Shown: positions 23,256-26,117 of the stretch, in pieces
How positions within the stretch are numbered: the first letter of the stretch is position 1
Layout of the letters: each line of letters opens with the position of its first letter
Assembly: GCA_043818215.1 (NCBI GenBank)
Contig: JBDRGC010000416.1
Coordinates: forward strand, 1 to 26,117
DNA from: JBDRGC01 sp043818215
Lineage (GTDB): Bacteria; Chloroflexota; Anaerolineae; Anaerolineales; UBA11858
Length of the DNA: 26,117 nt
Direction: 5' to 3'
Made by a program: the position numbers and the translations under genes
The notes under the pieces: model-generated
Told to the model about the DNA's origin: nothing
Databases searched by the model: none
Seen by the model: the letters and a program-made list of their open reading frames with translations, nothing else

Positions 23256-24242
23256 ATGCTAATTCTAACCGCAGCAGATGTCCGCCAGGCACTCCCTATG
23301 AAAGCCGCTATCGAGGCCATGAAGCGCGGCTACGCGGCTCTCTCCGGCGGGAAGGCGCAAGTCCCCCTGCGCAGCCAACTCTCCGTGCCCCCGCACGAAG
23401 GCGTGAGCCTGTTCATGCCCGCCTACGTGCAAGACGACGCGGGCGAGGCCCTGACTCTGAAAGCAGTCTCCGTATTCCCCCAAAATGCCCGGCGGAACCT
23501 CCCCATCATCCACGCCGCGGTGCTGGTATTCGAACCTGACACCGGGCGACCCCTGGCCCTGCTCGAAGGCCGCACACTGACCGCCATCCGCACAGGAGCC
23601 GCATCGGGGGCCGCCACCGATCTGCTGTCCCGACCCGACAGCAAAACCGCAGCCATCTTCGGCGCCGGCGTACAGGGACGCACCCAACTCGAAGCCATCT
23701 GCGCTGTGCGGGATATCGAAACCGCCTGGATTTACGACCTCGACCCAAAGAGGGCCTTGGCCTTCGTATACGAAATGACCGGCCTGGGAACAACTCCCCC
23801 GGATTTGAGGCTGGCTGCCAACCCTCAAGAGGCGGTTGCCCATGCCGACATTATCTGCACCGCCACCACCGCCCGCGCCCCCATCTACCATGCGGATGAT
23901 GTCCAGCCCGGAACGCATATCAACGGCGTTGGCTCGTACACCCTGGAAATGCTCGAAAATCCTCCCGAACTCTTCCCGCAAGCTGGCGCCTTCATCGACT
24001 CACGGGAGGCTGTCATGGCCGAGGCCGGGGAGATAGTTGCCGCCATCAACCGCAAGTTGCTCTCCCCCGCCGAACTGACCGAGATCGGAGAGGTAATTCT
24101 TGGCAGCCAACCCGGACGCACTTCGCTCGATCAGATCACATTCTTCAAATCAGTCGGCGTCGCCGTACAAGACGCTATGGCAGCCCAGTTAGCGCTGAAG
24201 AACGCGGAGGAAATAGGACTGGGGCAAAGAATTACGTGGTGA
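23256..24242 (+). CDS. Ornithine cyclodeaminase/mu-crystallin family enzyme
   Basis: A 328-residue NAD(P)-dependent enzyme. LKAVSVFP (Lys69) and LTAIRTGAASG (Arg112) are the family's substrate-site segments. The Rossmann glycine motif GAGVQG is at 136-141, followed by IICTATTARAPIY and HINGVGSY. Members include ornithine cyclodeaminase, archaeal-type alanine dehydrogenase, ketimine and pyrroline-2-carboxylate reductases, and these cannot be told apart here. No Shine-Dalgarno is visible before ATG 23256, but the start gives the usual family N-terminus. Together with the FAD oxidoreductase at 24816 it suggests interconversion of an amino or imino acid. It overlaps the start region of the toxin-like gene. 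Confidence 0.88.
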   Translation: MLILTAADVRQALPMKAAIEAMKRGYAALSGGKAQVPLRSQLSVPPHEGVSLFMPAYVQDDAGEALTLKAVSVFPQNARRNLPIIHAAVLVFEPDTGRPLALLEGRTLTAIRTGAASGAATDLLSRPDSKTAAIFGAGVQGRTQLEAICAVRDIETAWIYDLDPKRALAFVYEMTGLGTTPPDLRLAANPQEAVAHADIICTATTARAPIYHADDVQPGTHINGVGSYTLEMLENPPELFPQAGAFIDSREAVMAEAGEIVAAINRKLLSPAELTEIGEVILGSQPGRTSLDQITFFKSVGVAVQDAMAAQLALKNAEEIGLGQRITW

Positions 24243-24247
24243 AACAA

Positions 24248-24571
24248 ATGAGCAAACAAGATGTAATCAACACCACCCAACAAGCTGTCCGTACTGGCCA
24301 GATCAAGATTTCACTTCATGCCGCTGAAGAAGCAGTTGCAGAAGACATCCACCGAACTGAAATATTGGAAGCGTTGAGCAATATCACCATTCTCGAGGAA
24401 TACCCCAATTGGTGGCTTGGCCCCTGCTGCTTACTTTACGGACAAACACACGCTGGTCGTAACCTGCACATTGTTAGTTCTTATCAACAACTACCCATTA
24501 CAATAATTACGCTCTATGAGCCAAAACCACCCAAATGGATAACCCCAACAAAACGCGGAGGCACTCCATGA
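24248..24571 (+). CDS. DUF4258-like putative toxin
   Basis: A 107-residue protein resembling DUF4258, a RelE-like small family: a helix with ISLHAAEEAVAEDI, then RTEILEALSNITILEEYPN, then strands LLYGQTHAGRNLHIVSSYQ and ITIITLYEP. Such proteins pair with YgiT-type zinc-finger antitoxins, as here. The start is ambiguous: ATG 24248, or GTG 24239, which overlaps the preceding stop as GTGA. The 3' end overlaps the antitoxin start as ATGA. A ribonuclease role is a family-level expectation and is not shown here. Confidence 0.78.
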   Translation: MSKQDVINTTQQAVRTGQIKISLHAAEEAVAEDIHRTEILEALSNITILEEYPNWWLGPCCLLYGQTHAGRNLHIVSSYQQLPITIITLYEPKPPKWITPTKRGGTP

Positions 24572-24819
24572 AATGTCTTATCAAAGCATGCCCTGGTAAT
24601 ATGGAAACACGACAAATCACCCACACCTTTTTTCGGCGTGGTCACCCTATGGTCATTGAAGGGATTCCAGCTCACATTTGTCCCATCTGTGGTTACACGG
24701 TGTTGGACCTTGAGATATTAGATTATCTACTCTCCTTCGATCCTGAAGAAGAGAAACCTGTGCGCATGGCTCCTGTCTACCGACTGGAAACAATCCCTAT
24801 GGGAGCACAAATCGCATGA
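24568..24819 (+). CDS. YgiT-type zinc-finger putative antitoxin
   Basis: An 83-residue protein. Two cysteine pairs, Cys3/Cys8 (KCLIKACPG) and the CPICG knuckle around residue 38-42, fit the MqsA/YgiT-like zinc finger. A short helical C-terminus (LEILDYLLSFDPEEE) follows. GGAGG lies 6 bases before ATG 24568, and the ATG overlaps the toxin stop. In the typical module the zinc finger binds the toxin. The usual DNA-binding helix-turn-helix of full MqsA is absent. Its TGA overlaps the next gene's ATG. Confidence 0.82.
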   Translation: MKCLIKACPGNMETRQITHTFFRRGHPMVIEGIPAHICPICGYTVLDLEILDYLLSFDPEEEKPVRMAPVYRLETIPMGAQIA

Positions 24820-25970
24820 ACTTCCCAACAACTGCCAACGTAATCATCATCGGCGGCGGGGTGATGGGGGCCAGCACGGCCTATCACCTGGCGGCCCGCG
24901 GCGTGAAGGATATTCTGCTGCTCGAGCAAGAAGAATTCTTCGGGCAGGGTGCCACGGGACGCTGCGCGGGCGGCGTGCGCTACCAATTCGCCACCGAGGT
25001 CAATATCCGGCTGTCGTTGTTAAGCCTGCCCATGCTGGATCGCTTCGAAGACGAAATCGGGCAGGTCATAGACTATCACAAAGTCGGATACCTATTTCTG
25101 CTCACCAACGAAGACGATACGGCCGTATTCCGGCGCAATGTGGAATTGCAGCATAGCCTGGGCGTGGAAACCGAATGGCTGGATGGTGACGAAATCCGCC
25201 GCCGCCTGCCAATGATGAATCTCGATGACGTTATCGCTGGCACCAATAACGCCAAAGACGGAGTGGTAGACCCCAACGGGGTGGTGATGGGCTATATCGG
25301 GGCGGCGCAACGCCTGGGAGTCAATGCGCTCAACGGGGTGGCGGTTAACGAGATTCACGTCCGGGCTGGAAAAGTCTCCGGGGTGGGCACCCCACTTGGA
25401 AACGTATCCGCCCCCATTGTGGTCAACGCTACCGGACCCTGGGCGGGGGTCGTCTCCCAAATGGCGGGAGTCCCCATCCCCCTCACGCCCCTGCGCCGCC
25501 AATGGCTGACCACAACGCCCCTCCCTGATCTGCCCCCGGATTTCCCCTTTGTGATCGACTTCGCCCAATCACTGTATTTCCACCCCGAGGGAAAAGGCTT
25601 GCTGACGGGGATGTCGAACCCGCACGAGAAGCCCGGCTTGGGTCAAAACGTGGATCCCGAGTGGGAACTAACGCACATGGAGTCCGCCATCGCCCGCCTG
25701 CCCCTGCTGGAAACGGCCGGGCTGGCCTCGCGACTGGCCGGGCTGTACGAGAATACGCCCGATGCTCATCCAATTTACGGGGCAACACCTGTGGATGGTT
25801 TTTACATCGTGACCGGCTTTTCGGGGCATGGTTTCATGCACGGCCCAATCTCGGGGTTGCTGATGAGTGAAATCATTCTCGATGGTCAGGCCCGCACGCT
25901 GGATATTTCCATGTTGGATTTGGCGCGTTTCGAAGAAGATAGACTGATACATGAGTATAATGTTGTGTGA
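24816..25970 (+). CDS. FAD-dependent amino-acid oxidoreductase (DAO family)
   Basis: A 384-residue flavoenzyme of the DAO superfamily (sarcosine oxidase beta, glycine oxidase, DadA, HcnC). The FAD-binding Rossmann motif GGGVMG is at 13-18 with LLLEQ for the ribose-binding acidic residue, then GQGATGRCAGGVRYQF. NATGPWAG and the C-terminal GFSGHGFMHGPISG are typical. It would oxidise an amino acid or secondary amine to an imine, with electrons passing to oxygen or the respiratory chain. The product could be the substrate of the ornithine-cyclodeaminase-family enzyme two genes upstream. The start overlaps the antitoxin stop as ATGA. Substrate not determined. Confidence 0.92.
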   Translation: MNFPTTANVIIIGGGVMGASTAYHLAARGVKDILLLEQEEFFGQGATGRCAGGVRYQFATEVNIRLSLLSLPMLDRFEDEIGQVIDYHKVGYLFLLTNEDDTAVFRRNVELQHSLGVETEWLDGDEIRRRLPMMNLDDVIAGTNNAKDGVVDPNGVVMGYIGAAQRLGVNALNGVAVNEIHVRAGKVSGVGTPLGNVSAPIVVNATGPWAGVVSQMAGVPIPLTPLRRQWLTTTPLPDLPPDFPFVIDFAQSLYFHPEGKGLLTGMSNPHEKPGLGQNVDPEWELTHMESAIARLPLLETAGLASRLAGLYENTPDAHPIYGATPVDGFYIVTGFSGHGFMHGPISGLLMSEIILDGQARTLDISMLDLARFEEDRLIHEYNVV

Positions 25971-25975
25971 GTGCG

Positions 25976-26117
25976 TAGATTGGTAGATTGGTAGATTGGT
26001 AGGTTGGTAGGTTGGTAGGTTGGTAGGTTGGTAGGTTGGTAGATTGTTAGGTTGGTAGGTTGGAAGATTGGTAGGTTGGTAGATTGGTAGATTGGTAGAT
26101 TGGTAGGGTGGTACGAT
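25976..26117. repeat. 8-bp array (TAGATTGG/TAGGTTGG type) at window end
   Basis: Units TAGATTGG and TAGGTTGG begin about 6 bp after the oxidoreductase stop and run to the end of the window. The same motif family is at 1-127, so similar arrays bound both edges. Confidence 0.92.

Noticed and set aside
23265..23981. A 238-residue minus-strand open frame opposite the ornithine-cyclodeaminase-family gene
   Set aside because: Glycine-rich low-complexity translation caused by GC-rich codon use on the coding strand; the plus-strand gene has clear family motifs.

Overview
The window is bacterial DNA, most likely from a Chloroflexota (Anaerolineae-like) genome. The pointers are a eukaryote-like Ser/Thr kinase fused through a membrane segment and a Thr/Pro-rich linker to a TolB-type propeller, a cysteine-rich lipoprotein of the LivK type, many ATGA/GTGA overlapping genes, and abundant degenerate 7- and 8-bp tandem arrays between genes. 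This assignment rests on gene style, not on a phylogenetic marker test; gyrB at 12723-14648 would settle it.

Layout. Every gene from 221 to about 15800 is on the minus strand and every gene from 16047 to 25970 is on the plus strand, with a divergent intergenic region at 15806-16046. Read in the direction of transcription, the left block starts with a gyrB operon (unknown polytopic membrane protein, gyrB, a large coiled-coil/GRAM-like/zinc-ribbon membrane protein, then the kinase-propeller sensor). A secreted three-repeat protein with its own promoter and terminator follows. Next comes a purine-deaminase region: 8-oxoguanine deaminase, a cluster of small genes, adenine deaminase and a GntR/HutC regulator. 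The 8-oxoguanine deaminase promoter is bracketed by two identical 11-bp palindromes that suit a GntR-type repressor.

The small-gene cluster (2918-4864) appears to hold two copies of a two-gene cassette, a small protein of about 80 residues followed by a nucleotidyltransferase through an ATGA overlap. The copies have decayed reciprocally. One keeps an intact small gene and only a remnant of the nucleotidyltransferase. The other keeps an intact nucleotidyltransferase and a frameshifted small gene.

Right block. A cyclic-nucleotide-binding-domain protein precedes a complete branched-chain-amino-acid-type ABC importer (livK-H-M-G-F) that ends at a clear intrinsic terminator. Downstream lie a nested palindromic element and a heptamer array. 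Then comes a four-gene overlapping unit: an ornithine-cyclodeaminase-family enzyme, a DUF4258-like toxin, a YgiT-like zinc-finger antitoxin and an FAD amino-acid oxidoreductase. The whole region looks geared to uptake and breakdown of nitrogenous compounds (amino acids, purines).

Short-period arrays are the most striking DNA-level feature. At least nine sites carry different 7- or 8-bp motifs. One sits inside the adenine deaminase reading frame, one lies between a promoter and its start codon where it can fold into a long hairpin, and one directly abuts the kinase start. No tRNA, rRNA, CRISPR array or transposase was seen.
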